64,000 nt of DNA from Muribaculaceae bacterium (lineage in GTDB: Bacteria > Bacteroidota > Bacteroidia > Bacteroidales > Muribaculaceae). The notes under the pieces were generated by a model, which saw only the letters and a list, made by a program, of their open reading frames with translations, ran no database searches and was not told where the DNA came from. Of this stretch, positions 32,526-41,605 are shown piece after piece (positions within the stretch are counted from its first letter, which is position 1; each line of letters opens with the position of its first letter). The position numbers were made by a program, and so were the translations under genes. The stretch spans positions 1-64,000 of the forward strand of contig JAFVCX010000113.1 in the NCBI GenBank assembly GCA_017478855.1, in the 5' to 3' direction.

Positions 32526-34871
32526 ATGAAAAAAATACTATTTGTCTTCTTTGTCTTCGCGGCCATACTCTCGGTTTCGGCACGCGACCAGTGGACGCTT
32601 AACGACAAGGCCTACGAGGTGGATACCCTGATTTTTCCGCATCCTGTGGGACCCGGCGTGACGTTTGCCAAATTTGACCTTCCTGCCTTTCCGCTCAAAG
32701 TGAGCGTGATGGAGATGGATCTCACGAATCCCTACATTCAGATGCAGACTTGGCTGGGCGGTGAACGCTCGGTGGGCGCTGAAACTCCCGTCAATGCGGT
32801 GAACCGCTTCAAGAACGCGGGCTACGAGGTGGTGGGTGCCACCAATGGCGATTTCTACCGCACCTCGCCCAGCGACCAAGTGGGTGTTCCCACCTCAGGA
32901 CAAATCACCCGCGGACAAGTGATGGTGGCTCCCACCAGCCGTGCCAGTTTTGTGTTGAGTGAAGACCGCAAGCCCTATGTGGATCGTGTGGACTTCGCGG
33001 CTTCTTACACTCACGCGGGCGCAACAACGGCGATTGGCAAAATGAACAACCCCGAAAATACGGGTGCCAACCGCACTTGCCTGTTCACGCGTGCCTATGG
33101 GCCGAGCACCTACACTTGCGCAACGGGCAAACTGGTGCTGCTGGCTCCTAAGTCCGAGCCATTCGCTTGGAAGTTTAATGGCACCGAATCTTGCGTGGTA
33201 GAGCAGGTGATTGATGCCGATGGCAAAGCGATGACCATCCCCGACGGCAAGGCATTCTTATGGATGCAAGGCAGCCATGTGGATAAAGCCACGGCTATGC
33301 AAGTGGGCGATGAAGTGACCATCACGTTCAAAACCACCTTGCGTGCCCAGCCCGGCGATGACATTGCCATGAAGGAAATGGTGGGCGGCAGCAACCACAT
33401 CATTATGCGCAATGGCATTTATGAAGAAGCGTGGGATGAGCGTCATCCTCGCACTTGCATCGGTTTCAGCGCCGACAGCACAAAGGTTTTCTTTGTAGTG
33501 ATTGACGGACGCAGCACCGAATCGTTGGGCGTGACCACCAAAGAAGCTGTGGGCATTTTCACGGCCATTGGCGCGGCTAATGCTGTGAACCTCGATGGTG
33601 GTGGCTCGTCGTGCATGGTCGTCAACGATGAAGTGGTCAATCGTCCCAGCGATGGCTCGGTGCGCTCGGTGGGCAATGGCTTGGTGCTCTATAGCACGGC
33701 TCCTGCCGACGATGCCATAGGCATGCTCAACTTCGAACCGCGATGCTATAATATCTCGGCCAGCGCACAGTTGCGCTTCGCCGTGTGGGGCTATAACCAA
33801 TATGGTGTGCTCAAAACGCGCAATCAGCCCAACTGCATATTCTCTTGCGACCCACAGGTGGGTTCTTTTGATGCCGACGGCAACTTCCGTGCGGCGGCTT
33901 CTCCCATTTCGGGAAAAATTTATGCCGAATACAATGGCATCTGCACCGAGCAGCAAGTCAATGTGGTGGTGGCCGAGCGGCATTTGCGTGCCGATAGTGT
34001 GGTCATCGACCAAAATCACCCCTACACCATAGAGGTGCTGGGCGTGAGTGGCTACAACAGCGACTTGGTGGATCCCACCACCATTCACTGGACGGTGACC
34101 GAGCCACAAGTGGTGGCTATCGACGAAAATTGTCGCCTCACGGCACTGGCCAATGGCCGCTCTTGGGTCATAGGCACGGCCGAAGGCTTTGTCGACACCT
34201 TGCTCGTGCGCGTGGAAAATGCCCCCGGCGTATCGGCTCCGCTCGAATCGCCCATTGACCTTGACACTTGGGCCGTCACGCAAAGCGGTGGCAAAAACCG
34301 CACCGTCAGCTTGCAGGACGACCGCACCATAAAAATAGATTTTACGGGGTCGTCGTCGCGTAATCCCTATTTGAGATTGAGCAAACGCGTGACTTTGTGG
34401 GGCATTCCTGAAGCTTTGCGGGTCAACCTCATTGCCGGTGAGCTACCGGTGAACAAGGTCACCTTTTCCACTCTTCTCACCGAGGGGGCGCAGCACATCA
34501 CGGCCATTGACCTCACCGACGACATGAAGCAAGGTGACACCTATGTGGTGGATTTGCGCACTGCCGACTGGTGCGACGCGACCAACCTTGCCAATTACCC
34601 TTTGCAGCTGGTGTATGTGCAGCTGGGCATGGAATCGCCCACAACGGGCACTGAATATTCAGTGGCACTTAATATGGAATTGCTCTATGATGCTGCCGGA
34701 GGCAATTCCTGCGATGTGAATGGCGATGGCGTGGTGGACGTGGTGGATGTGAATGAAGTCATTAATTGCGTCTTGGGCAAGAAAACGCTGGCCACAGCCG
34801 ACGTGAATGGCGACAAATCGGTGGATGTGGTCGATGTGAATGCGGTCATCAACTCTGTTTTAGGCAAATAG
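32526..34871 (+). CDS. Secreted phosphodiester glycosidase (NAGPA domain) with dockerin-like module
   Basis: 781 residues from ATG 32526 (signal MKKILFVFFVFAAILSVSA). Residues about 60-400 match the phosphodiester glycosidase (NAGPA) family: GATNGDFYRTSP, HPRTCIGFSADST, FVVIDGRSTES, and the hallmark NLDGGGSSCM followed by GLVLYS. The family removes sugars joined through phosphodiesters, as in the mammalian uncovering enzyme. Beta-sandwich linkers follow, including an Ig-like part with VDPTTIHWTVTEPQVVAID, and a domain resembling a carbohydrate-binding sandwich. The end is the shortest dockerin-like module of the set ([14 protein letters not shown] and DVNGDKSVDVVDVN). Confidence 0.87.
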   Translation: MKKILFVFFVFAAILSVSARDQWTLNDKAYEVDTLIFPHPVGPGVTFAKFDLPAFPLKVSVMEMDLTNPYIQMQTWLGGERSVGAETPVNAVNRFKNAGYEVVGATNGDFYRTSPSDQVGVPTSGQITRGQVMVAPTSRASFVLSEDRKPYVDRVDFAASYTHAGATTAIGKMNNPENTGANRTCLFTRAYGPSTYTCATGKLVLLAPKSEPFAWKFNGTESCVVEQVIDADGKAMTIPDGKAFLWMQGSHVDKATAMQVGDEVTITFKTTLRAQPGDDIAMKEMVGGSNHIIMRNGIYEEAWDERHPRTCIGFSADSTKVFFVVIDGRSTESLGVTTKEAVGIFTAIGAANAVNLDGGGSSCMVVNDEVVNRPSDGSVRSVGNGLVLYSTAPADDAIGMLNFEPRCYNISASAQLRFAVWGYNQYGVLKTRNQPNCIFSCDPQVGSFDADGNFRAAASPISGKIYAEYNGICTEQQVNVVVAERHLRADSVVIDQNHPYTIEVLGVSGYNSDLVDPTTIHWTVTEPQVVAIDENCRLTALANGRSWVIGTAEGFVDTLLVRVENAPGVSAPLESPIDLDTWAVTQSGGKNRTVSLQDDRTIKIDFTGSSSRNPYLRLSKRVTLWGIPEALRVNLIAGELPVNKVTFSTLLTEGAQHITAIDLTDDMKQGDTYVVDLRTADWCDATNLANYPLQLVYVQLGMESPTTGTEYSVALNMELLYDAAGGNSCDVNGDGVVDVVDVNEVINCVLGKKTLATADVNGDKSVDVVDVNAVINSVLGK

Positions 34872-34913
34872 TCATTTGCCTGCCGCGGGCTGTTAGTGGC
34901 CAATTCCTTATAC

Positions 34914-34964
34914 CGAGAAGGACGTGCTTGACCGTGCCGGTTGGGCATGTCCTCTCGTTTTTTT
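34914..34964 (+). terminator. Terminator closing the dockerin gene cluster
   Basis: CGAGAAGGACGTGC pairs, with one bulge, with GCATGTCCTCTCG, followed by seven T. It lies 43 bases after the phosphodiester glycosidase stop. Confidence 0.75.
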
Positions 34965-35011
34965 GCGCAAAAATGACTGTTGCCAGAAGCTCTGTGTCAA
35001 AAGTTTTGCTT

Positions 35012-35019
35012 ATTTTTGC
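35012..35019 (+). promoter_or_regulatory. -7 box for the small lipoprotein gene
   Basis: TATTTTTG, 42 bases upstream of ATG 35061. Confidence 0.5.
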
Positions 35020-35060
35020 ATCGGCAATCACAAGATGGCCAGTCAAAGATAATCAAGAGA

Positions 35061-35243
35061 ATGAAGCGACGCATAAAAATTGTATGGTGGATTGCGGCCT
35101 TGATGTGGCTGCTCACCGCCACGTCGTGTGTGAACTATAATCGCCTCATCTTTGATGACGACGCTTGGAGTGCCGGAGCCTTTGACGATGATGACCGCTC
35201 GCTCATCAATGGTGAGCTTGAAGCCGACGACTGGGACCGGTGA
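35061..35243 (+). CDS. Small acidic lipoprotein, 60 residues
   Basis: Starts at ATG 35061 (MKRRIKIVWWIAALMWLLTATSC); the reading frame is open further upstream but that part overlaps the promoter. The lipobox LTATSC puts the acylated Cys at residue 23, leaving a mature peptide of only ~37 residues, rich in Asp and Glu (FDDDAWSAGAFDDDD). No family recognised. It has its own promoter box and lies between a terminator and the TolC operon. A role in the envelope is implied by the lipid anchor only. Confidence 0.65.
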   Translation: MKRRIKIVWWIAALMWLLTATSCVNYNRLIFDDDAWSAGAFDDDDRSLINGELEADDWDR

Positions 35244-35312
35244 AGTGTTCTATTTTTCATTTTATTTAGTTCTAAATTTCGTGTAGATAAAGGGTGATTA
35301 AAGCGAATTTAC

Positions 35313-35320
35313 TACATTTG
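35313..35320 (+). promoter_or_regulatory. -7 box for the TolC-HlyD-permease operon
   Basis: TACATTTG, 23 bases upstream of ATG 35343. Confidence 0.55.
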
Positions 35321-35342
35321 CACGCTTTTAATCAACTACGCT

Positions 35343-36785
35343 ATGCGAATTCAACTCATTATAGGTGCTATCTTGCTGACTACGAGTGCTGTTGCGCAAA
35401 ATGTTGTGACCCTCGACTCGTGCCGCCACATGGCTTTGCGCAATAATAAAGAACTGCGCCGCGCCGAAACCGACATACTTGCCGCGCAATATCAGCGCAA
35501 AGAAGCCGCTGCGGCCTATTTGCCTAATGTGGATTTCCAAGCCACCTATCTATACAATCAAAAGAAACTGTCGCTCATTGAGAGTGATGCCTTGCTGCCG
35601 GTCAAGTCATTCAATTTGGCCTCGCAGTCCTATGAATTTAATGTAGTGACCAATCCCATGACGGGAGAGCCCATTATGGCTAACGGACAAGCCGTTCCCC
35701 GGCAAGTGGCTTTGTTGCCCAAGAGTGCGATGACCTACAACATCCACAACGTGGCTGCCGGCGCACTCACGGTGACGCAACCCATCTACATGGGCGGCAA
35801 GATCAAGGCGATGAACGAAATCACACGCTATGCCGAAGAATTGGCCACCTCCATGCGCGACAACAAAGCGCAAGACTTGGTAGTGAATGTGGATGCCGCC
35901 TATTGGCAGGTGGTGTCGCTCAAAGCCAAGCAACGGCTGGTGCAAAGCTACGTGCAGCTGGTGGAGTCGCTCCATGACGATGTGCAGAAAATGCTGCGTG
36001 AGGGTGTGGCTACCAAAGCCAGCCTACTCACGGTGGACGTGAAACTCAATGAAGCACAGGTCGACCTCACCAAAGTGGACAATGGACTGGCTCTTGCCCG
36101 AATGCTGCTAGCGCAAACCTGTGGCTTGCCGGTAAACACCGTGATGACGCTTGCCGATGAAGATGCCACCCAAGTGGATGTACTGGCTACCCTGTCGCCC
36201 ACTACGATGGACATGGATGAAGTGTATGCCCGCCGCAACGATGTGCGTGCCCTTGAACTGGCCACACACATCTATGACCAGCAAGTGAAGGTGGCACGCA
36301 GCGAGATGCTTCCCCAAGTGGCGGCTGTGGGGGCTTACCATGTGACCAATCCTAATAGCTATGATGGCTTTAAGAACCGATTTGGAGCGGCTTTCAGCGT
36401 GGGTGCCATGGTGAAAGTGCCCCTGTGGCATGGCGGCGCCCTCTCGGCAAAAGTGAAACATGCGCAGGCCGAGGCCATCGCCCGTCAACTCGATTTGGAC
36501 GATGCCAAAGATAAGATTGAATTGCAAGTGAGCCAAGCCAACTATCGCTATCAGGAGGCCATCAAGACACACAACATGACGGTGGCCAACTTGGCCAAGG
36601 CCGACGAAAACCTGCGTGTGGCACAGGTGGCTTTTGCCGAGGGATTTGCCACTACCGATGACGTGATGACCGCGCAAACGGCATGGCTCAAAGCCAACAG
36701 CGAGAAAATCGACGCAGAAATCGACGTGCGCCTCTGCCAAGTGTATTTGAGCAAGGTGACCGGCACTTTGCAAGTGACCCATTAA
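35343..36785 (+). CDS. TolC-family outer-membrane efflux protein
   Basis: 480 residues with signal peptide (RIQLIIGAILLTTSAVAQ). Two-fold helical hairpin repeat typical of TolC proteins: LDSCRHMALRNNKELRRAETDILAA near the N-terminus and RRNDVRALELATHIYDQQVKVARSE in the second half, each followed by a LPQV/LPNV-type turn (AYLPNVDFQATY, EMLPQVAAVGAY). It forms the outer-membrane channel of the exporter encoded downstream; the HlyD gene follows after 58 bases. Confidence 0.93.
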   Translation: MRIQLIIGAILLTTSAVAQNVVTLDSCRHMALRNNKELRRAETDILAAQYQRKEAAAAYLPNVDFQATYLYNQKKLSLIESDALLPVKSFNLASQSYEFNVVTNPMTGEPIMANGQAVPRQVALLPKSAMTYNIHNVAAGALTVTQPIYMGGKIKAMNEITRYAEELATSMRDNKAQDLVVNVDAAYWQVVSLKAKQRLVQSYVQLVESLHDDVQKMLREGVATKASLLTVDVKLNEAQVDLTKVDNGLALARMLLAQTCGLPVNTVMTLADEDATQVDVLATLSPTTMDMDEVYARRNDVRALELATHIYDQQVKVARSEMLPQVAAVGAYHVTNPNSYDGFKNRFGAAFSVGAMVKVPLWHGGALSAKVKHAQAEAIARQLDLDDAKDKIELQVSQANYRYQEAIKTHNMTVANLAKADENLRVAQVAFAEGFATTDDVMTAQTAWLKANSEKIDAEIDVRLCQVYLSKVTGTLQVTH

Positions 36786-36843
36786 AGCGGGCAACCATTA
36801 AAAAACATTCCATTCTCATCTGATTAAAACATTCACAAAAGAT

Positions 36844-37851
36844 ATGGACAACAATCAACAGCGAACCATCGTTCGCAAAAAGGACAAGGCCCTCTTGGCG
36901 GCCATAGGTGTTTTTACCGTGGTGATGGCAGTGATTGCCATTCTGGGTTTGGTATTGATACATCCGCCCAAAGAAACCACGCAAGGTCAAGCTGACTGCG
37001 AAACCGTGCGCATATCGGGCAAATTGCCCGGACGCATAGAGCGCATCTATGTGGAAGAAGGGCAATGGGTGCATAAAGGCGACACGCTGGCAAAAGTGTA
37101 TTCTTCGACGGCCGATGCCAAGCTCTATCAGGCGCAAGCTATGGCCGAAGCAGCCAGCCAACAAACCGCGAAAGTGGATCGTGGCACCCGTGAAGAACTG
37201 AAAAAAAGTGCCTATAACGTGTGGCAACAGGCCATCGCCGCCCAAACAATAGCCCAAAAAACCTACCAACGCATGCAAAACCTCTTTGAGCAAGGCGTGA
37301 TCACCGAGCAAAAGCGCGATGAGGCTAAAGCAGCGGCCGATGCCGCCACGGCGCAGGTGAAAGCGGCTAAATCGCAATATGACATGGCCGTGAACGGCGC
37401 ACAACAGGAAGACAAGGCCGCCAGCCGCAGTATGGCCAACGCCGCGCAAGGATCGGTGATGGAAGTGAAATCGCTGCTGGAAGACCAGTATCTGCTGGCT
37501 CCATGCGATGGCGAAGTGAGCGAGATTTATCCGCAAGAAGGCGAGCTGATAGCAATGGGCGCCCCTGTGATGAGCATCGCGCAGCTTGACCAGATGTGGG
37601 TGTCGTTCAGCGTGCGCGAGGAGTTGCTGGCCGATATGCCCATGGGCAAAGAGATTGAGGTGGTCATCCCCGCCCTCAAGAATCTTGAAACCAAAATGCA
37701 CATCTATTATGTGCGCGACATGGGCACCTATGCCGTGTGGCAGGCCACCAAGGCCTATGGTCAATATGACGCCAAAACCTTTGAGGTGAAGGCTCGCCCC
37801 GATGGCAAGATAGAGAACTTCCGCCCGGGCATGAGTGTGATTTTGAAGTGA
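36844..37851 (+). CDS. HlyD-family periplasmic adaptor
   Basis: 335 residues with one N-terminal transmembrane segment (LLAAIGVFTVVMAVIAILGLVLI). A biotinyl-lipoyl-like half motif (RIERIYVEEGQWVHKGDTLAKV) precedes a long Ala/Gln-rich coiled-coil hairpin (about 95-200), and the second half motif is LLAPCDGEVSEIYPQEGELI. It links the inner-membrane permeases to the TolC channel. Its position between tolC and two ABC-2 permeases is the standard YhiI-YhhJ type order. Confidence 0.92.
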   Translation: MDNNQQRTIVRKKDKALLAAIGVFTVVMAVIAILGLVLIHPPKETTQGQADCETVRISGKLPGRIERIYVEEGQWVHKGDTLAKVYSSTADAKLYQAQAMAEAASQQTAKVDRGTREELKKSAYNVWQQAIAAQTIAQKTYQRMQNLFEQGVITEQKRDEAKAAADAATAQVKAAKSQYDMAVNGAQQEDKAASRSMANAAQGSVMEVKSLLEDQYLLAPCDGEVSEIYPQEGELIAMGAPVMSIAQLDQMWVSFSVREELLADMPMGKEIEVVIPALKNLETKMHIYYVRDMGTYAVWQATKAYGQYDAKTFEVKARPDGKIENFRPGMSVILK

Positions 37852-37876
37852 CTTGTCCTTTTTTTGATGCAAGGAG

Positions 37877-39049
37877 ATGGATGTGCGACTATTTTTTAAT
37901 GAGGCGATGAAGCGCGGGTTTGTGCAGCTCGTGCGCCGCCCCGTGTTCTATATCATCATGATAGTCGCTCCACTGCTATGCTCGTTCTTCATGCTCGACC
38001 TAATGCGTCAGGGTGTGGTGCAGCGAGTGCCCGTGGGCATTGTGGACCTTGACGGCAGCTCGATTTCGCGCAGCATTGAACGCAACTTGGGCGCGATGCA
38101 GAATGTGTCGATCACTCACCATTATCGTGGTTACCAAGAAGCCATTAGTGCCGTGCAGCGCGATGAGGTGCTGGGATTCATCTATCTGCCGGCTGGTCTT
38201 GAACACAAGGCTCTTTCCGGGCAAGACCCCACCGTGAGCTACTATATTAATTATGCCTATTTCACTCCGGCATCAACGCAATACAAGGGTTTCAAGACTA
38301 TCACACTGCTGGCCAACGGAGCCATTGCCAAGACTACGCTCGAAGCCACCGGCTTGTTGACGGAGGGCGGCGTGAGCGCCATGTTGCAGCCCATACTCAC
38401 GCGTGTGCACGGCCTAAACAATCCGTGGACCAACTACAGTTTTTATCTGAACCTGTCGTTTGTCCCGTGCTTGCTGGCGTTGTTCATCTTGCTGATGACT
38501 TCATTCTCGATAGGCACCGAGCTCAAATATGGAACTTGCCGCGAGTGGATTGCGAGTGCCGGTGGCAGCATTGAGTTTGCCGTGGCCGGCAAACTGTTCC
38601 CTCAAACGCTCATCTTCACCAGCACCGGCTGGATGATTCAGTTGCTGATGTTCAGAGTGTATGGCTTGCCGCTCAATGGCAACGTGTGGAACATGATAGT
38701 GGCCATGCCCTTGCTGGTGCTGGCCTGCCAAGCCTTTGCGCTGACGATGATGTGCATCACGCCTAACTTTCGCTATGGCACCACGCTGAGCACATTGCTG
38801 GGAGTGATGTCGTTTTCGTTCTGCGGTTTTTCGTTGCCTTCCGACTCAATGTATGCTTGGGTGCACGCTTTGGGCAACGTGATGCCGGTGCGCTATTACT
38901 TCTTGCTGAGCATCGACCAAGCCCTGAATGGAATTCCGTTGTATTACTCACGTTACTACTATGCCGCACTGGTGGCTTTCACACTGCTGCCGTGGTGCCT
39001 GCTGTGGCGGCTCAAGCGCGAGTGCATTAATCCCGTGTATGTGCCATGA
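37877..39049 (+). CDS. ABC-2 type permease (YhhJ-like), subunit 1
   Basis: 390 residues. One N-terminal transmembrane helix (VFYIIMIVAPLLCSFFMLDLM), a periplasmic domain of about 150 residues, then five hydrophobic helices, the ABC-2 permease layout. The start is ambiguous: AAGGAG abuts the ATG at 37877, whereas a GTG two codons later has a normal spacing. It overlaps the second permease by 4 bases (ATGA). The pair probably forms a heterodimer; no ATPase gene is found next to it. Confidence 0.88.
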   Translation: MDVRLFFNEAMKRGFVQLVRRPVFYIIMIVAPLLCSFFMLDLMRQGVVQRVPVGIVDLDGSSISRSIERNLGAMQNVSITHHYRGYQEAISAVQRDEVLGFIYLPAGLEHKALSGQDPTVSYYINYAYFTPASTQYKGFKTITLLANGAIAKTTLEATGLLTEGGVSAMLQPILTRVHGLNNPWTNYSFYLNLSFVPCLLALFILLMTSFSIGTELKYGTCREWIASAGGSIEFAVAGKLFPQTLIFTSTGWMIQLLMFRVYGLPLNGNVWNMIVAMPLLVLACQAFALTMMCITPNFRYGTTLSTLLGVMSFSFCGFSLPSDSMYAWVHALGNVMPVRYYFLLSIDQALNGIPLYYSRYYYAALVAFTLLPWCLLWRLKRECINPVYVP

Positions 39050-40335
39050 GTAACCGTCGGTTTGACAATAGGGTGTGGCGGTGGCTCGCCAGCGTGTATG
39101 AAGTGTGCCGCCGAGAATTCTCGCTCGTGTTTCACGACGAGGGTGTGATTATTTTCTTTTTGGTGCTGTGTGCCGTCTATCCGGTGATGTATTCGCTGGT
39201 ATATAACACAGAGGTGGCCCGCGATGTGCCGGTGGTGGTGGTGGATGACGACCGCTCGGCCTCGACGCGCGAGTTTGCACGTGCCCTCGATGCCACTTCC
39301 GAGCTGTGTGTGACGCACTATGTGGCCAATATGGGCGAGGCTCGCCGCCTGATGAATGAGCATGCGTGCTGCGCTGTGTTGCACTTCCCTGCCGGGTATG
39401 ACCGCGACCTCATGCGTGGTGAGCAGGCCACCGTTGAGGTGTTTTGCGATATGGGACTGGTGCTGCGCTACAAGCAGGTGCTCACCGCTGTTACGGGCGT
39501 GCAGCAAGACTTCAACACCCGGATTCAGAAAGAAATGCTGAGTGTCGTGCCGTTGTCGATGCCGCAAAACACGATCTCTAACGAGCAAGTGGCTCTGGGC
39601 AACACGGCAATGGGTTTGGCATCGGCAGTGCTTCCGGCTATTCTCGTGCTGGTGCTGCAGCAAAGCATGTTGCTGGGCATCTGCATGCTGCATGGCGGCA
39701 GCCGTGAGCGCAGGTTGGTCAACCGTGGCAACGACCCTCTTGAAGTGCCGGCCGGCGTGATTGCCTCGATTTTGGGCAAATCGCTGTGCTACCTCATGAT
39801 TTATATCGTGCCCACGGTGTATGTGCTGCATTTTGTGCCCATATTTTTCGACTTTCCACAAAACGGACGCTTGCTGCATGTGCTGCTGCTTTCGTTCCCG
39901 TTCCTGCTGGCCACTTCGTTTATGGGGCAAGCTCTCAAAGTGTTTGTCAACGACCGTGAATCGACGTTCATTGCCATCGTGTTTACCTCGGTCGTCTTCG
40001 TGTTTCTCTCCGGCATTTCTTGGCCTCGCTACGCCATGAGTGCCTTGTGGCTTGCCGTAGGCAACGTCGTGCCCTCTACATGGGCTGTGGAAGCTTACAT
40101 CGCCATCCAGTCGAACGGTGCCACACTCGCCCAGCAAAGCCACGCCTACCTGATGCTGTGGGTTTTGTGCGGAGTGATGTTTGTCTTTGCCTACTTGGTG
40201 GAGCGTTTTTTGTGCCGCCGCCGCTACCGGCGCATGCGCCATTATGCCAAGCGTGATGCGCAGGCCCTGCTGCGTGAGGAGTATCGTCACCAAGCCGTCG
40301 ATATCACCGAAGACCGGCCGCTTGACACGCCGTGA
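39046..40335 (+). CDS. ABC-2 type permease (YhhJ-like), subunit 2
   Basis: 429 residues with the same layout as the preceding gene: TM1 at IIFFLVLCAVYPVMYSLVY, a periplasmic domain with VPVVVVDDDRSASTREFARAL, then helices around 195-380. The C-terminus is long, basic and soluble (RRRYRRMRHYAKRDAQALLREE). The operon ends here, 173 bases before a hairpin. As in similar Bacteroidota clusters the energising ATPase must come from elsewhere or be absent. Confidence 0.88.
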   Translation: MSNRRFDNRVWRWLASVYEVCRREFSLVFHDEGVIIFFLVLCAVYPVMYSLVYNTEVARDVPVVVVDDDRSASTREFARALDATSELCVTHYVANMGEARRLMNEHACCAVLHFPAGYDRDLMRGEQATVEVFCDMGLVLRYKQVLTAVTGVQQDFNTRIQKEMLSVVPLSMPQNTISNEQVALGNTAMGLASAVLPAILVLVLQQSMLLGICMLHGGSRERRLVNRGNDPLEVPAGVIASILGKSLCYLMIYIVPTVYVLHFVPIFFDFPQNGRLLHVLLLSFPFLLATSFMGQALKVFVNDRESTFIAIVFTSVVFVFLSGISWPRYAMSALWLAVGNVVPSTWAVEAYIAIQSNGATLAQQSHAYLMLWVLCGVMFVFAYLVERFLCRRRYRRMRHYAKRDAQALLREEYRHQAVDITEDRPLDTP

Positions 40336-40507
40336 AGAAGATGGGTTGTTGCCAGTGCGCGACGCATGGCGGCTGCAAGTGGATGGTTGTGTGCGAAATG
40401 AAGTGTACTTTTTCATGATAATTATTTTTTAAGGATTAAAAACGCTGCAAAATTAGTGCATTGGGGCTGCGTGCGCTACCCCGTCTTATTGTGTCTGTTA
40501 AAACGGA

Positions 40508-40545
40508 TAAAGGGTTGGCTTTCAAATGGCTAACCCTTTATTTGT
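40508..40545. terminator. Hairpin between convergent permease and miaA genes
   Basis: ATAAAGGGTTGGC / GCTAACCCTTTAT arms (one wobble) at 40508-40542 followed by ATTTG; A/T-rich on both sides. Confidence 0.7.
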
Positions 40546-40620
40546 AATTGGAGAAAAATTATTAAAATGCTCTTAACCAGCATGTTGAAGCCCAAATTTT
40601 CGGGGTAATCAAATAAATGA

Positions 40621-41505
40621 CTACAAGGGCAAACGTTCAAGGCATTCATGAGGTTGCATCCACAGCAGTTGCGCGTCGCGGCGAAACCATGTGAGCTGTT
40701 TTTTTGCGTAAACCCGCGTGTTTTTCTTGATGCGTTCGATGGCTGTTGGCATGTCCATCGTTCCATCGAAGACGGCATACATTTCTTTCAGTCCCACGGT
40801 GTTGAGCGAATTGAGGGTGCGCAGTGGATAGGTGCGCCGTGCCTCTTCTTCCAGTCCGGCCTGCATCATGGCATCCACACGGCTATTGATGCGGTGAAAC
40901 AAAAGCGGTCGTTCCAGCGTGAGGCCCACTTTCACCACCTTGAAAGGCCGTTCTTTGCGTTGGCCGGTGCGCATCGAGGAGAATGGCTTGCCGGTGGCGC
41001 GGCACATCTCTACGGCATGCTTCACGCGGTGCACATTGCGGCGATCCACCGTGGCAAAATAGGCGGGATCGAGTCGCTCCAGCTCTTGTAGCAGACACGC
41101 GAGTCCTTGTGTGACCAGCTGGGCATCGACGGCTGTTCGCACTTCGGGGGGCACGCTGGGCATGTCGTCGATGCCATTGCACACAGCATCCACATACATC
41201 ATAGACCCTCCGCACAGCACTGCATAGTCGCTCTCTTGCCACAACGAGGGCAGCAGCGCCATCACGTCTTGCTCGAATTGCCAAGCGTTATAACTCTCGT
41301 TGAGGGCTTTGAAGCCCACCAAATGATGGGGCACAAGGGCGAGCTGCCGGGCGGTGGGAGCCGCGGTGGCAATGGGAATGTCGCGATAGATTTGGCGTGA
41401 GTCGGCACTGATGATGTGGCACTGCAGCCGCTGCGCCACCTCGATGGCCACTTGGGTTTTTCCCACGCCCGTGGGGCCGGTGATGACAATGAGGGTTTTT
41501 TCCAT
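40621..41505 (-). CDS. miaA: tRNA dimethylallyltransferase
   Basis: 294 residues from ATG 41505; a TTG four codons upstream is not needed. P-loop GPTGVGKT at the N-terminus, then SADSRQIYRDIPIATA, the substrate-binding DSxQ motif, and GGSMMYVDAV. It transfers the dimethylallyl group to A37 of tRNAs reading UNN codons. Length is normal. It is read divergently from the PerM-like gene. Confidence 0.95.
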   Translation of the reverse strand: MEKTLIVITGPTGVGKTQVAIEVAQRLQCHIISADSRQIYRDIPIATAAPTARQLALVPHHLVGFKALNESYNAWQFEQDVMALLPSLWQESDYAVLCGGSMMYVDAVCNGIDDMPSVPPEVRTAVDAQLVTQGLACLLQELERLDPAYFATVDRRNVHRVKHAVEMCRATGKPFSSMRTGQRKERPFKVVKVGLTLERPLLFHRINSRVDAMMQAGLEEEARRTYPLRTLNSLNTVGLKEMYAVFDGTMDMPTAIERIKKNTRVYAKKQLTWFRRDAQLLWMQPHECLERLPL

Positions 41506-41514
41506 TAGATTTGA

Positions 41515-41522
41515 CAAAAATA
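41515..41522 (-). promoter_or_regulatory. -7 box close to miaA
   Basis: Minus-strand TATTTTTG only 10 bases from ATG 41505, which would give an almost leaderless transcript; it may be fortuitous. Confidence 0.35.
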
Positions 41523-41565
41523 GTGAAAAAGCGGCTTACTTTCACCATTTTTAGTGTGGAATGAT

Positions 41566-41573
41566 TAATTTTG
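41566..41573 (+). promoter_or_regulatory. -7 box for the PerM-like gene
   Basis: TAATTTTG, 33 bases upstream of ATG 41606. Confidence 0.5.
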
Positions 41574-41605
41574 CTTCGCAAACAGAAAAAACAAGTTGAA
41601 GAGCG

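Noticed and set aside
15059..34871. Reading the dockerin-rich enzymes as a true cellulosome
   Set aside because: No cellulase-type catalytic domain, no multi-cohesin scaffold and no S-layer anchor are visible; the looser surface-assembly model is used instead.
38959..40416. 485-residue minus-strand frame opposite the second permease
   Set aside because: No motif, His/Arg/Gln-rich; the plus strand carries an ABC-2 permease with clear helices and a 4-base overlap with its partner.
41516..41552. AAAAATAGTGAAA / TTTCACCATTTTT inverted repeat between miaA and the PerM-like gene
   Set aside because: Could be an operator for the divergent pair, but AT-rich inverted repeats of this size arise easily and nothing else supports it.
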